Assembly (NCBI GenBank): GCA_910578405.1 | Contig: CAJTQO010000004.1 | Span: forward strand, 62,001-126,000 | Direction of reading: 5' to 3' | DNA length: 64,000 bases | From: an uncultured Lachnospiraceae bacterium | GTDB lineage: Bacteria; Bacillota; Clostridia; Lachnospirales; Lachnospiraceae | In this document: positions 32,340 to 40,999 of the stretch, one piece after another | How positions within the stretch are numbered: the first letter of the stretch is position 1 | How the letters are laid out: the number at the start of each line of letters is the position of its first letter | The notes under the pieces: model-generated | What the model was told of the DNA's origin: nothing | The model's database searches: none | Seen by the model: the letters and a program-made list of their open reading frames with translations, nothing else | Program-made: the position numbers and the translations under genes

Positions 32340-33668
32340 ATGGAATCTATATGGGGGATGGACGGTTGGGAGGAAAGACCGTCTTTGCAGAAGGATTTGT
32401 CGGTAGATACAGTGGTCATCGGCGGAGGGATAGCGGGGATACTGACGGCCTGGCTATTGCAGCAAAGGGGCGTGGAAACGGTGTTGTTGGAAGCGTCCCG
32501 TTTATGCGGCGGGCAGACAGGGAGGACGACGGCGAAGATTACGCTGCAGCATGGCTTGCTGTATCATAAGCTAATGCAAAAGGAAGGAAAAGAGAAGGCA
32601 GGGCTTTATGTGCAGGCAAACCGTGCAGCTATCCGGCGGTACCGTGAAATAATGGAAGAAGAGGGGATAGACTGTCAGTTCCGTAACTGCAACTCTTATT
32701 TATATACAAGGAAAGAGGGGGACGCTCTGTATCGGGAGGAAGAGGCGGCAAAAAGCCTGGGGATTTGTGCGCAGTATGTGGAAAGGACAGAGCTTCCGTT
32801 CCAGGTAAAGGGGGCCCTTTGTTTTTACGACCAGGCAGTGTTCCAACCGCTGCAGTTTTTGCATCGGTTGGCGGAAAGCCTGACCATATATGAAAATACC
32901 CGTGTGCTTACGGTGGAGGGACATGAAGTGCGCACACAGGGGCCGCGGGTGGAAGCCAAGCACATTGTGTTTGCAACCCATTATCCGTTTATCAACGTCC
33001 CGGGTTTTTATTTTCTGCGGATGCACCAGGAACGCAGTTATGTGTTGGCATTGCAGAATACAGGACAAATGGACCACATTTATTACGGGATTGATGAGGA
33101 TGGGCTGTCTTTTCGCAAAAGCGGCGATATTCTGCTGTTAGGCGGCGGGAATCACCGGACGGGGGAAAATAAGGGAGGCGGAAAATACAGGGATTTGCGG
33201 TTGGCGGCAGGCAGACTGTTCCAGGCAGCGCGGGAAGTGGCGCATTGGTCGGCGCAGGACTGTATGTCTGTGGACGACATTCCCTATATTGGCCGGTATT
33301 CGGCGCAATATCCATATTGGTATGTGGCGACCGGGTTTTGCAAGTGGGGAATGACGGGCAGTATGACGGCAGCTATGTTGATTTGCGATTTGATTACGGC
33401 AGGGAAAAGCCGTTATGAGGAAGTGTTTACTCCGCACAGGCTGAATCTGCAGGCGTCTGCAGGGAAACTGGCGCAGGAAGGGCTGGAGTCGGCAAAAGGG
33501 CTTGGCAAAGGAGTGTTTACGGCCGCGCCCCGCTGTCCCCATATGGGCTGCGCCCTGGAATGGAACCCGGATGAACTAAGCTGGGACTGTCCCTGCCATG
33601 GTTCCCGTTTTGACAGCCGCGGGAAACTGTTGGATAACCCGGCACAGGCAGATTTGGATAATGCTTAA
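32340..33668 (+). CDS. FAD-dependent oxidoreductase with C-terminal Rieske domain
   Basis: A 442-residue protein joining a DAO-type FAD domain to a Rieske [2Fe-2S] domain. The FAD-binding motif VVIGGGIAGILTAWLL is at residues 25-40, followed by GGQTGRTTAKIT. The Rieske ligands are Cys399/His401 (CPHMGC) and Cys417/His420 (CPCHGSRF). ATG 32340 was chosen because GGAGGGC precedes it by eight bases; an ATG 13 codons earlier has no site. Proteins of this build (YhfW-like) are known in Bacillus but the substrate is not. It follows the Fur-family gene by about 100 bases. Confidence 0.9.
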   Translation: MESIWGMDGWEERPSLQKDLSVDTVVIGGGIAGILTAWLLQQRGVETVLLEASRLCGGQTGRTTAKITLQHGLLYHKLMQKEGKEKAGLYVQANRAAIRRYREIMEEEGIDCQFRNCNSYLYTRKEGDALYREEEAAKSLGICAQYVERTELPFQVKGALCFYDQAVFQPLQFLHRLAESLTIYENTRVLTVEGHEVRTQGPRVEAKHIVFATHYPFINVPGFYFLRMHQERSYVLALQNTGQMDHIYYGIDEDGLSFRKSGDILLLGGGNHRTGENKGGGKYRDLRLAAGRLFQAAREVAHWSAQDCMSVDDIPYIGRYSAQYPYWYVATGFCKWGMTGSMTAAMLICDLITAGKSRYEEVFTPHRLNLQASAGKLAQEGLESAKGLGKGVFTAAPRCPHMGCALEWNPDELSWDCPCHGSRFDSRGKLLDNPAQADLDNA

Positions 33669-33769
33669 GGAAGGCGGCGGCATATGCTAAAAAAAACTAT
33701 GCAAATGAATTAAGTTATGGTAGACTAGAAACTAATTTAAATAAGTTAAGCACAAGGTGGATTCACAGA

Positions 33770-35509
33770 ATGAATGAGGAATGGAAGGGAAAAGCCGAAC
33801 ATGGATTGTTTCAGATAAAGAGGCCGGAAAAATGGAAATTCTTATTTCTTGCCTTATTCCTCTTTCTATTCATTTTGTGGATTACATATGCGGACTTTCA
33901 TTCTTCGCTACGGTTTTCCAAACAGCCGGGTTATTATGACGCTCCTTTTTCCCTGCAGATACAAGGGGGTGGGCAGTATCGGATTTTTTATACGCTGGAC
34001 GGTTCAAAACCCACACAAGAATCCATACCCTATGAAGGGGAGATTTATCTGGAGGACGCTTCCAATCATGAGAATGTATACTCCGCCCGGACAGATACGT
34101 CCACGGCATTCTATACGGAGCTGGTGGAGCAGTATTCGTCAGAAAATCCTGGCTATACGGTTCCGGACTATAAAGTGGATAAATGCAATATCGTCAGGGC
34201 GTGCGCATTTGACCAGTCAGGCAATTGTGTAGATTCTATCACAGGTTCCTATTTTATCGGTTTTTCCGAAAAAGCGGCGTACAATGGCCTTTGGACGGTT
34301 TCCCTGATTACGGATCCGGATAATTTGTTTGGCTTTGAAAATGGCATCTATGTGACAGGGAAGGTTTTTGAAGAATACAAAAAACTGCTCCCGGACGAAA
34401 ATACGCCGCTGCGCGGCAGTTGGTGGTGGTGGACAGGTAATTACAGCGAACGGGGGAAAGAGGCGGAGCGGGAGGCGAACATTGAAATCCGCAGGCCGGA
34501 TCGCTCGTTGGTTTTGGCGGAAGAATGCGGCATCCGGGTACAGGGGAATGGCAGCCGGGGCAAGCTGCCTAAGAGCCTGAGCGTTTATGCCAGGCGGGAA
34601 TATTCGGGCAGCGATGAATTTTCCGCAGATATTTTCGGTATCGGGGATGAGTCCCACAAATTTGTGCTGTTTTCCGGCGCGGATGACAGTGAATATAAGC
34701 TGAAGGATTATATGGTAAATACTATGGAAGCGGGTCTGGATTTTTGCACCATGGATTTCCTTCCGGCTGCTTTGTTCCTGGATGGGGAGTTCTGGGGCGT
34801 GTATTATATTACGGAAAGTTACCATTCCGACTATTTTGCCGACCATTATGGCGTTTCCCAGGATGAGGTGATTGTAGTAAAGGAAGAGCTGGTCACAGAA
34901 GGCAAAGAGGAAGAGGCGCAGCTATATTTGGATATGAGGGAATATATTGCCGGAAACGATATGGCGCAAGCGCAGAATTTTGAGAAGGCGCAGACTCTGA
35001 TGGATATGGGCAGTTATATAGATTACTACGCCGCACAGATTTTCATTGGAAGAAGCGGTGACTGGCCGAAGAAAAACGAAGGGGCATGGAGGACAAGAAG
35101 CATAGTGTCCGGTTCAGAGTATGCAGACGGCCGTTGGCGCTGGCTGCTTTATGATGTGAATTCCGGCGGGCTGAGTACGGTGGAAGAGGATACGTTAGCT
35201 TATGTATTGGAGGCAGACAGCGTTTTTGCCTCGCTGATTCAAAATACCGGGTTTAAAGAGCGGTTTGCAGAACGGTTGCTTTATATGGCGGATGAAGTTT
35301 ATTCGCCGCAAAAGGTGGATGCTTTTATCGACTCTTATCTGGGGACTTTGATGGAACCGCTTTGCTTAAGCAATCTGCGGTTTAACGGCAGGGATTTAAG
35401 GACGGAAAAAACGGAAAATGCAGAACGCATCCGCGCTTTTTTGAAAGAAAGGCCGGTTTATATTGAGCAGATGATTGCAAATCATATGGGGCCGGAATAT
35501 TTGGAGTAG
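33770..35509 (+). CDS. CotH kinase family protein with chitobiase-like domain
   Basis: A 579-residue membrane-anchored protein. It has one N-terminal membrane helix (about 28-42), then a chitobiase/Ig-like domain (FSKQPGYYDAPFSLQI...IFYTLDGSKPTQESIPYEG, about 50-90), then a CotH kinase-like domain with NIEIRRPDRSLVLAEECGIRVQGNGSRG, KLKDYMVNTMEAGLDF and GEFWGVYYITESY. CotH kinases phosphorylate proteins in the spore coat of bacilli. ATG 33770 has only a weak AAGGTGG-type site. It is followed by VTC and DUF4956 genes with 2- and 1-base gaps, a recurring trio linked in several genomes to surface polymers. Whether spores are involved here is unknown. Confidence 0.88.
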   Translation: MNEEWKGKAEHGLFQIKRPEKWKFLFLALFLFLFILWITYADFHSSLRFSKQPGYYDAPFSLQIQGGGQYRIFYTLDGSKPTQESIPYEGEIYLEDASNHENVYSARTDTSTAFYTELVEQYSSENPGYTVPDYKVDKCNIVRACAFDQSGNCVDSITGSYFIGFSEKAAYNGLWTVSLITDPDNLFGFENGIYVTGKVFEEYKKLLPDENTPLRGSWWWWTGNYSERGKEAEREANIEIRRPDRSLVLAEECGIRVQGNGSRGKLPKSLSVYARREYSGSDEFSADIFGIGDESHKFVLFSGADDSEYKLKDYMVNTMEAGLDFCTMDFLPAALFLDGEFWGVYYITESYHSDYFADHYGVSQDEVIVVKEELVTEGKEEEAQLYLDMREYIAGNDMAQAQNFEKAQTLMDMGSYIDYYAAQIFIGRSGDWPKKNEGAWRTRSIVSGSEYADGRWRWLLYDVNSGGLSTVEEDTLAYVLEADSVFASLIQNTGFKERFAERLLYMADEVYSPQKVDAFIDSYLGTLMEPLCLSNLRFNGRDLRTEKTENAERIRAFLKERPVYIEQMIANHMGPEYLE

Positions 35510-35511
35510 AA

Positions 35512-36201
35512 ATGGAATATAGGAATGAACTGAAATTTCAACTGGACTTTATGGATATACAGAAACTTAAGTATCGGTTGGAAGCGTTTCTTGATTATGA
35601 CGAAAACCAAAAAGGAGACTTTTACACGGTACGCAGTTTGTATTTTGATGATATCTATGATACCTGTCTGTTTGAAAGTGAATCGGGTGTGGATAACCGG
35701 AAAAAATACCGGCTCCGCATATATAACGGAGATTTGGATGTGGTGCATTTGGAGAAGAAATGTAAGCTGCGGGGAATGACCAAAAAGATAACCGAGGAAA
35801 TCCCGCTGGAGGAATGCCGGAAGCTGGCGGCGGGGAAACCAATGAAAAAGGGCGGCGGCCTGGCGCAGGAACTGGGCTATCTTATGCAGTCAAGGAATAT
35901 GACGCCAAAATGCATCGTAGAGTATGACCGGTGCGCAATGGTAAACCATGTTGGGAATGTGCGCATTACTTTTGACATGGAGGTGCGGGGGACAGTCCAT
36001 ACGGACTGCTTTTTGGCCGGGGGGAAGGAAAGATTTGATTTTGTGATGGCGCCTGGTATGCATATTCTGGAAATCAAATACGATGAATTGCTGCCGGAGC
36101 CGATTTTGCGGGCAGTGAACCTGGAACATTTACAGCGGCAGTCCATTTCGAAATATGTGTGGGTAAGGCAAAAATTTAAGGGACAAAGGAGCAGGGCATA
36201 A
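35512..36201 (+). CDS. VTC-domain protein, polyphosphate polymerase-like
   Basis: A 229-residue VTC-domain protein, the fold of the catalytic core of yeast vacuolar polyphosphate polymerase. It shows RNELKFQLDFMDIQKLKYRL at the N-terminus, the tunnel residues YRLRIYNG, HLEKKCKLRGMTKKIT and the C-terminal ILEIKYDELLPEPI. There is no membrane segment. The start at ATG 35512 overlaps the GGAG of the CotH gene end, with a gap of two bases. Bacterial members in CotH/DUF4956 operons are not proven to make polyphosphate, so the activity is a family-based inference. Confidence 0.88.
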   Translation: MEYRNELKFQLDFMDIQKLKYRLEAFLDYDENQKGDFYTVRSLYFDDIYDTCLFESESGVDNRKKYRLRIYNGDLDVVHLEKKCKLRGMTKKITEEIPLEECRKLAAGKPMKKGGGLAQELGYLMQSRNMTPKCIVEYDRCAMVNHVGNVRITFDMEVRGTVHTDCFLAGGKERFDFVMAPGMHILEIKYDELLPEPILRAVNLEHLQRQSISKYVWVRQKFKGQRSRA

Positions 36202-36202
36202 A

Positions 36203-36874
36203 ATGGGTTTCGGTGATGTAATTAAAAAGTCAATTTTGGAAGGGTTTGCTTATGTGGATTTTTCCACCACAAAAATGGCAGTGACATTGGGCGTAACGTT
36301 CCTGATTGCCGCTTATATATTTTTCGTATACCGGTTTCTGGCGCGGGGCGCTTTTTACAATAAAAACTTTAATATTACGATGGCGGTTATTTCCATTGTA
36401 ACGGCAGGGATAGTGATTGCGATGCAGTCCAGTCTGGCCATCTCGCTTGGTATGGTTGGAGCATTGTCCATTGTGCGTTTCCGCACGGCCATTAAAGAAC
36501 CGTTGGATCTGCTGTTTTTGTTCTGGTCTATCGGAACCGGGATTATATGCGGCGCAGGGTTGTACGAGCTTGCGGTTATCGTAGCCATTGCCGCCACTTT
36601 TGGCTTATTTGCTTTACAATTTGTGCCGTTGGCGGCAGAACCTATGCTGTTGGTAATCCAAATGGAGATGGACAGTGAGGAAGCGGCGTTGCGCCTGGTC
36701 AAAAAGTCCGCGCAAAAGTACAGGGTGGATTCAAAAAGCATTCGGGATGGAAAGGAAAACCTGATACTGGAAATACGGGCAAAGGAGTACAGCGGCCTGA
36801 CAAATGAAATTTCGAAAATAGAAGGTGTGGGAAAGGTGACTTTGCTGCATCATGAGGGAGAAGTGAGGGTATAG
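36203..36874 (+). CDS. DUF4956 membrane protein
   Basis: A 223-residue membrane protein with four N-terminal helices (about residues 20-150) and a small soluble C-terminal alpha/beta domain (about 150-223) ending in KVTLLHHEGEVRV, an ACT-like fold by eye. The segment MVGALSIVRFRTAIKEPLDLLFLFWSIGTGIICG is diagnostic of DUF4956. The C-terminal domain could sense a ligand. Its ATG lies one base after the VTC stop codon, so the two are translationally coupled and probably form a membrane complex with the CotH protein. Confidence 0.88.
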   Translation: MGFGDVIKKSILEGFAYVDFSTTKMAVTLGVTFLIAAYIFFVYRFLARGAFYNKNFNITMAVISIVTAGIVIAMQSSLAISLGMVGALSIVRFRTAIKEPLDLLFLFWSIGTGIICGAGLYELAVIVAIAATFGLFALQFVPLAAEPMLLVIQMEMDSEEAALRLVKKSAQKYRVDSKSIRDGKENLILEIRAKEYSGLTNEISKIEGVGKVTLLHHEGEVRV

Positions 36875-36972
36875 GCGCCGGAACCGGGATATCCGTAAAA
36901 ACGGATATCGGCATAAGAAATAGAAAGCCGGGACGGTGAAAGAAGGGATGGAAGGGAAGGTATGGTTATTGG

Positions 36973-37788
36973 ATGAATAAAGATTTGAAAATCGCAGTAT
37001 TGATAGATGCGGATAACATATCGGATAAATATGTAAGTATTATATTGGAAGAAACGGCAAAGAGCGGGATTGCCACGTATAAGAGAATATATGGGGATTG
37101 GACCAATACCCGTCTGGTGTCGTGGAAGAATGTGCTTTTGGATAATTCCATTATGCCAATCCAGCAGTATAGTTATACAGCGGGAAAAAATGCTACGGAT
37201 TCCGCCATGATTATTGACGCCATGGATATTTTGTATTCCCGTACGGTAGACGGGTTTTGCATCGTTTCTTCGGACAGTGATTTTACGCGGCTGGTGGCGC
37301 GGCTTCGGGAAGCGGGAATGATTGTGATTGGAATGGGGGAAAGCAAGACGCCCAAGCCGTTTATCTCTGCGTGCAACCAGTTTAAATATCTGGACATTAT
37401 TTTCCAGGCTAAAGAACAGGAAGAAGAGGGAGTTGGCAGGAAAGAGGAGCTGGCAGCCACTAAGGCGACTTCCAAGTCTGCGAAACTAAAAAAGGGAACA
37501 AAATCCGCAGCGGCAGTGATTGCCAAGAAGAGGAAAGAGGAGTTAAAGCCACAGACGGATCTAAAGATGATTAAACGGGCAATCCTGTCTTTGGTAGAGG
37601 AATGTTCCGATGACGATGAGTGGATTCTTTCTGCGGAATTGAGGAACCAGCTTGGAAAACGTTTCCCGGATTTTGATGTGCGGAATTTCGGGTTTTCCAA
37701 ATTTTCTTCGTTTGTTAATTCTTTAAATATTCTGGACTGCGTACAGGAACAGAATATAGTAAAATTTAAAATAAAAGGACGGAAGTAA
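36973..37788 (+). CDS. NYN-domain (LabA/DUF88) protein with C-terminal LOTUS-like domain
   Basis: A 271-residue putative RNase. The NYN/PIN-like domain (about 1-135) holds the conserved acidic residues in IAVLIDADNIS (Asp12, Asp14), NATDSAMIIDAMD (about 73-85) and IVSSDSDFTRLV (about 98-108). A basic linker (about 150-190) leads to a C-terminal region, ILSLVEECSDDDEWILSAELRNQLGKRFPDFDVRNFGFSKFSSFV, that matches the OST-HTH/LOTUS pattern, an RNA-binding winged helix. The start at ATG 36973 is not backed by a clear ribosome-binding site. It is followed by a good terminator. RNA cleavage is inferred. Confidence 0.88.
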   Translation: MNKDLKIAVLIDADNISDKYVSIILEETAKSGIATYKRIYGDWTNTRLVSWKNVLLDNSIMPIQQYSYTAGKNATDSAMIIDAMDILYSRTVDGFCIVSSDSDFTRLVARLREAGMIVIGMGESKTPKPFISACNQFKYLDIIFQAKEQEEEGVGRKEELAATKATSKSAKLKKGTKSAAAVIAKKRKEELKPQTDLKMIKRAILSLVEECSDDDEWILSAELRNQLGKRFPDFDVRNFGFSKFSSFVNSLNILDCVQEQNIVKFKIKGRK

Positions 37789-37814
37789 AAATGGGGCGGC
37801 CAGCCCCATTTTTT
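37788..37814. terminator. Terminator of the NYN-domain gene
   Basis: AAAATGGGGC and GCCCCATTTT around a 5-base loop, followed by TT on the plus strand, just after the stop codon. The symmetric arms allow it to work on the convergent rarA side as well. Confidence 0.8.
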
Positions 37815-37903
37815 CACGAGTATCATGCGTGTTCCGTATAGTATGTGCGCATTGGCACAGCATATACTGCAGTATGGTACATAGCGTTCTCAAAGCGTGT
37901 CGT

Positions 37904-39220
37904 TTATGTCCGTTTCCATTCCCGAATAGCTTCCAACCGGGCCTTGGCGGCAGCTTCCGCCCCTTGGCAGGTCGGGCGGTAGTAGGTACGGTCTTGCAGG
38001 GAGTCGGGCATACATGACATGCGGGTGAGTTTTTCTTCCGTGTTATGCGCGTATTCGTAGCCTTCCCCATAGTGGAGTTCTTCCATAAGCTTCGTAGGGG
38101 CGTTGCGAATCTGCAGCGGCACAGGGGAAGCCAGGGTTTGCAGCGCGTCTTTGCGGCATTCCTCATAAGCAATGTATATGGCGTTGGACTTGGGCGCCAG
38201 AGAGAGGTAGGCGACCGTATGGGCCAGGTTGACATTGCACTCCGGCATTCCGTTAAAGTGGCACGCCTGATAGGCGGACACGGCAAGGGGAAGCGCCTGG
38301 CTGTCAGCCATGCCAATATCTTCGCTGGCAAAGCGGATTAGGCGCCTGGCGATATAGAGCGGGTCCTCCCCGGCTTCCAGCATTCGGGAGAGCCAGTAGA
38401 TAGCGGCGTCCGGGTCGCTGTTGCGCATGGATTTGTGCAGGGCGGAAATCAGGTTATAATGTTCTTCGCCGTTTTTGTCATATAATAAGGATTTTCTGCT
38501 GATGCATTGGCTTAGGACATCTTTGGAAACATGGATGGTCCCTGCGCTCACCGCCGCGTTTGTTATGGCCATTTCCAATGTATTGAGGGCGATTCTCGCG
38601 TCTCCGTTGGAAAATACAGCGATTGCTTCCAGCAATTCAGGCAGGATGTCTATTTTTGTCTGTCCAAACGCCTTGGGGTTATGGATGGCGTTGTCTAATA
38701 GCTTTGCAATATGCTGGTTAGAGAGGGGCTGCAGTACAAAGACTTTGCAGCGGGACAAAAGAGCGGCATTGATTTCAAAAGAGGGGTTTTCCGTGGTTGC
38801 CCCAATTAGGATAATGCTCCCTTTTTCCACAAAAGGAAGGAAAGCATCCTGCTGCGCTTTGTTGAAACGGTGGATTTCATCTACGAACAGAACGGTTTTT
38901 ATTCCCATAGCCCTGCTGTTTTCCGCACGCGCCATAACTTCTTTGATTTCCTTGATGCCGCTGGTCACGGCACTGAAATTAATAAAAGCGGCATGGGTCT
39001 TATTGGCAATAATATTGGCCAGGGTGGTTTTGCCTACACCAGGAGGCCCCCAGAAGATCATAGAGGAGATATGGTCGGCGTCAATTAACTGCCGGAGCAG
39101 TTTGCCCTTGCCAAGCAAATGTTCCTGGCCGATAAAATCCTCTAAGCTGTCCGGGCGCAGGCGGCTTGCAAGGGGGGTGGATGTGGTTTTCCTGTCATCA
39201 AAAAGGGAGAGTTGCTCCAT
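37904..39220 (-). CDS. rarA: Replication-associated recombination protein A (RarA/MgsA)
   Basis: A 438-residue AAA+ ATPase of the RarA/MgsA/WRNIP1 family that acts at stalled replication forks. Walker A is GPPGVGKTT (residues 58-66), Walker B is VLFVDEIHRFN (110-120), sensor 1 is ILIGATTENPSFEINAAL, and the C-terminal tetramerisation region contains ISALHKSMRNSDPDAAIYWLSRMLEAGEDPLYIARRLIRFASEDIG, the family signature. ATG 39220 follows TTGGAGG. The length is normal for the family. It is transcribed alone, leftward. Confidence 0.96.
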   Translation of the reverse strand: MEQLSLFDDRKTTSTPLASRLRPDSLEDFIGQEHLLGKGKLLRQLIDADHISSMIFWGPPGVGKTTLANIIANKTHAAFINFSAVTSGIKEIKEVMARAENSRAMGIKTVLFVDEIHRFNKAQQDAFLPFVEKGSIILIGATTENPSFEINAALLSRCKVFVLQPLSNQHIAKLLDNAIHNPKAFGQTKIDILPELLEAIAVFSNGDARIALNTLEMAITNAAVSAGTIHVSKDVLSQCISRKSLLYDKNGEEHYNLISALHKSMRNSDPDAAIYWLSRMLEAGEDPLYIARRLIRFASEDIGMADSQALPLAVSAYQACHFNGMPECNVNLAHTVAYLSLAPKSNAIYIAYEECRKDALQTLASPVPLQIRNAPTKLMEELHYGEGYEYAHNTEEKLTRMSCMPDSLQDRTYYRPTCQGAEAAAKARLEAIREWKRT

Positions 39221-39288
39221 GCTGATCCTCCAAAATGTATGTGAATCAAATAGTTTTGTTTGAAAAGGGCTTTGCAGGACTAACGTAT

Positions 39289-39861
39289 TTATGGAAGAAG
39301 TTTGATGTGGCCTGCAATATAGGAACCGAAAATATTTTGATACAAGGCGTGGTATTCGTCAAAGGTCACAAGGCAGCCATTGGTCAGGACTTCCATTTCA
39401 ACGCCGAAAAGACAGACAAGGTAATCCATGCAGCGCATACCGCCGCGCAGGTAAAATTCTTTGCGCTTTTTCCTCCAGTCCAGGTCCGGGGAGGCATGGA
39501 AAACGCTTTCAATTTCCAGAAGGAAGCGGTATCCGCTGTAACGCTGCAGCAAAAGTTGGAGGGCTTTGGAGCCGATTCCGGCGCCGCGCGCTTTTGGGGA
39601 GATGGCGAAATAGTCAAGAAGCGCAAGTCCGTTTTCTCTGGCCAGGATGGCTTCCCCAAGGATGGGGGAGGATAGGTCAGGAGTATGTCCCTGTTTTGCT
39701 TCGAGTGGTTCGATGGAAAGGATATCTACCAAACCTTCTTCTTTTTTTTGCAGAATCAGGGAGAAAGGTTTTCTTTCTTCCGGAGGGAACGCTTCCATAT
39801 ATAATTGTTCAATTTGTGACAACTGTTCTGCAGTATTTGCGGAGGTAAGTTTTATTTCCAT
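39289..39861 (-). CDS. GNAT family N-acetyltransferase
   Basis: A 190-residue acetyl-CoA-dependent acetyltransferase. The acetyl-CoA motif A is visible as DYFAISPKARGAGIGSKALQLLLQRY (about residues 85-110), followed by FLLEIESVFHASPDLDWRKKRKEFYLRGG. The last 40 residues are less typical. ATG 39861 was chosen to begin at MEIKLTSANTAEQ, with AGGAAGG about 12 bases upstream; an upstream in-frame start exists but gives a Pro/Arg-rich extension that overlaps the region near tRNA-Lys. The substrate is unknown. Confidence 0.82.
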   Translation of the reverse strand: MEIKLTSANTAEQLSQIEQLYMEAFPPEERKPFSLILQKKEEGLVDILSIEPLEAKQGHTPDLSSPILGEAILARENGLALLDYFAISPKARGAGIGSKALQLLLQRYSGYRFLLEIESVFHASPDLDWRKKRKEFYLRGGMRCMDYLVCLFGVEMEVLTNGCLVTFDEYHALYQNIFGSYIAGHIKLLP

Positions 39862-39949
39862 ATTCTTTGGTTTCCTTCCTGCCGGAAATTCCGGGTAAAA
39901 TAAAAGTACCAACCCCATGGCGACTTGGCCACAAAATCAGTACTTCGCG

Positions 39950-40022
39950 TGCGCCGCCAGGGGTTCGAACCCTGGACACCCTGATTAAGAGTCAGGTGCT
40001 CTACCAACTGAGCTAGCAGCGC
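39950..40022 (-). tRNA. tRNA-Lys(CTT)
   Basis: 73-base cloverleaf on the minus strand: acceptor GCGCTGC/GCGGCGC (one G-U), D arm GCTCAGTTGGTAGAGC, anticodon stem CTGA/TCAG with loop CTCTTAA (anticodon CTT), T arm CCAGGGTTCGAACCCCTGG. No CCA is encoded. Its promoter is at 40063-40091. Confidence 0.95.
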
Positions 40023-40062
40023 ATTTCTTTTCATTTAATATATCATTTACAACACAAGTAGT

Positions 40063-40091
40063 ATTATAGTATAATATTTCCAAGATTGCAA
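40063..40091 (-). promoter_or_regulatory. Promoter of tRNA-Lys
   Basis: Minus-strand TTGCAA (40086-40091), 17-base spacer and TATAAT (40063-40068), 41 bases before the tRNA 5' end. Confidence 0.65.
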
Positions 40092-40202
40092 GAGTTTTTT
40101 CGAAAAATTTTAAATTTTTTTAAGAAAGATAATCAAACGGCAATTTGAGTCAGAGTCTCAGTTATGCCGTTGGAACAAATTGTTTTGACATGGAGGAATC
40201 GT

Positions 40203-40970
40203 ATGATATTTGAAAGCCATGCGCACTATGACAACCCGGCTTTTGATGAGGACAGGGACAGCTTATTAGAGGGATTAAAGGGAAAAGGGATTGGTTATGT
40301 GTTAAATGTGGGCGCCAGCCTGGAAACAACGGCCAGCGCAATTGCTCTGGCGCAGCGGTATCCGTTTGTTTATGCGGCTGCGGGGGTGCATCCTTCGGAA
40401 AGCGGGGAATTGACGAAGGAGGGATTGCGTTGGTTAAAAGAACAGTGTGGGAAGAAAAAGGTAGTCGCGGTGGGGGAGATTGGGTTAGACTATTACTGGA
40501 AGGAGCCTGACAGACAGGTGCAGAAGGAGTGGTTTGGAAAGCAGTTGCAGTTGGCGCAGGAAGTGGGGCTTCCGGTTATCCTGCATTCCAGGGAAGCGGC
40601 CAAGGATACGTTAGACATCGTAAAGGAGCGTTATCAGGCAACGGCTGGGGGAGTGGTGCATTGCTTTTCTTATACAAAGGAAATAGCCTGGGAATATTTG
40701 GACATGGGTTTTTATATTGGCGTTGGAGGCGTGGTGACATTTCAAAATGGAAGGAAATTAAAAGAGACGGTGGAAGATATCCCCATAGAAAGAATACTGC
40801 TGGAAACGGACAGCCCTTATTTGGCTCCGGCGCCCCATAGAGGAAAACGGAATTCCTCCCTTAACCTTACGCTGATTGCAAAAGAAATTGCGAGAATCAA
40901 AGGGATGGATTATGATGAAGTGGTGGAAATCACCATGCAGAACGCAAAGAGGCTGTTTGGAATTGCATAA
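40203..40970 (+). CDS. TatD family metal-dependent hydrolase
   Basis: A 255-residue TIM-barrel amidohydrolase of the TatD family, DNases or exonucleases with two metal ions. The metal ligands are visible in HAHYDNPAFDEDRD (His6, His8), GEIGLDYYW (Glu about 93), VILHSREAAKDTLDIV, VHCFSYTKE and LLETDSPYLAPAPHRGKRN (Asp about 205). ATG 40203 follows TGGAGG; a frame extension of 13 codons upstream has no site. It lies 29 bases upstream of rsmA, the usual order in Firmicutes (tatD, rnmV, ksgA), here without rnmV between them. Confidence 0.93.
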   Translation: MIFESHAHYDNPAFDEDRDSLLEGLKGKGIGYVLNVGASLETTASAIALAQRYPFVYAAAGVHPSESGELTKEGLRWLKEQCGKKKVVAVGEIGLDYYWKEPDRQVQKEWFGKQLQLAQEVGLPVILHSREAAKDTLDIVKERYQATAGGVVHCFSYTKEIAWEYLDMGFYIGVGGVVTFQNGRKLKETVEDIPIERILLETDSPYLAPAPHRGKRNSSLNLTLIAKEIARIKGMDYDEVVEITMQNAKRLFGIA

Positions 40971-40999
40971 GGGCAGCAAGAAAAGGAAGGGTAAAGAAT

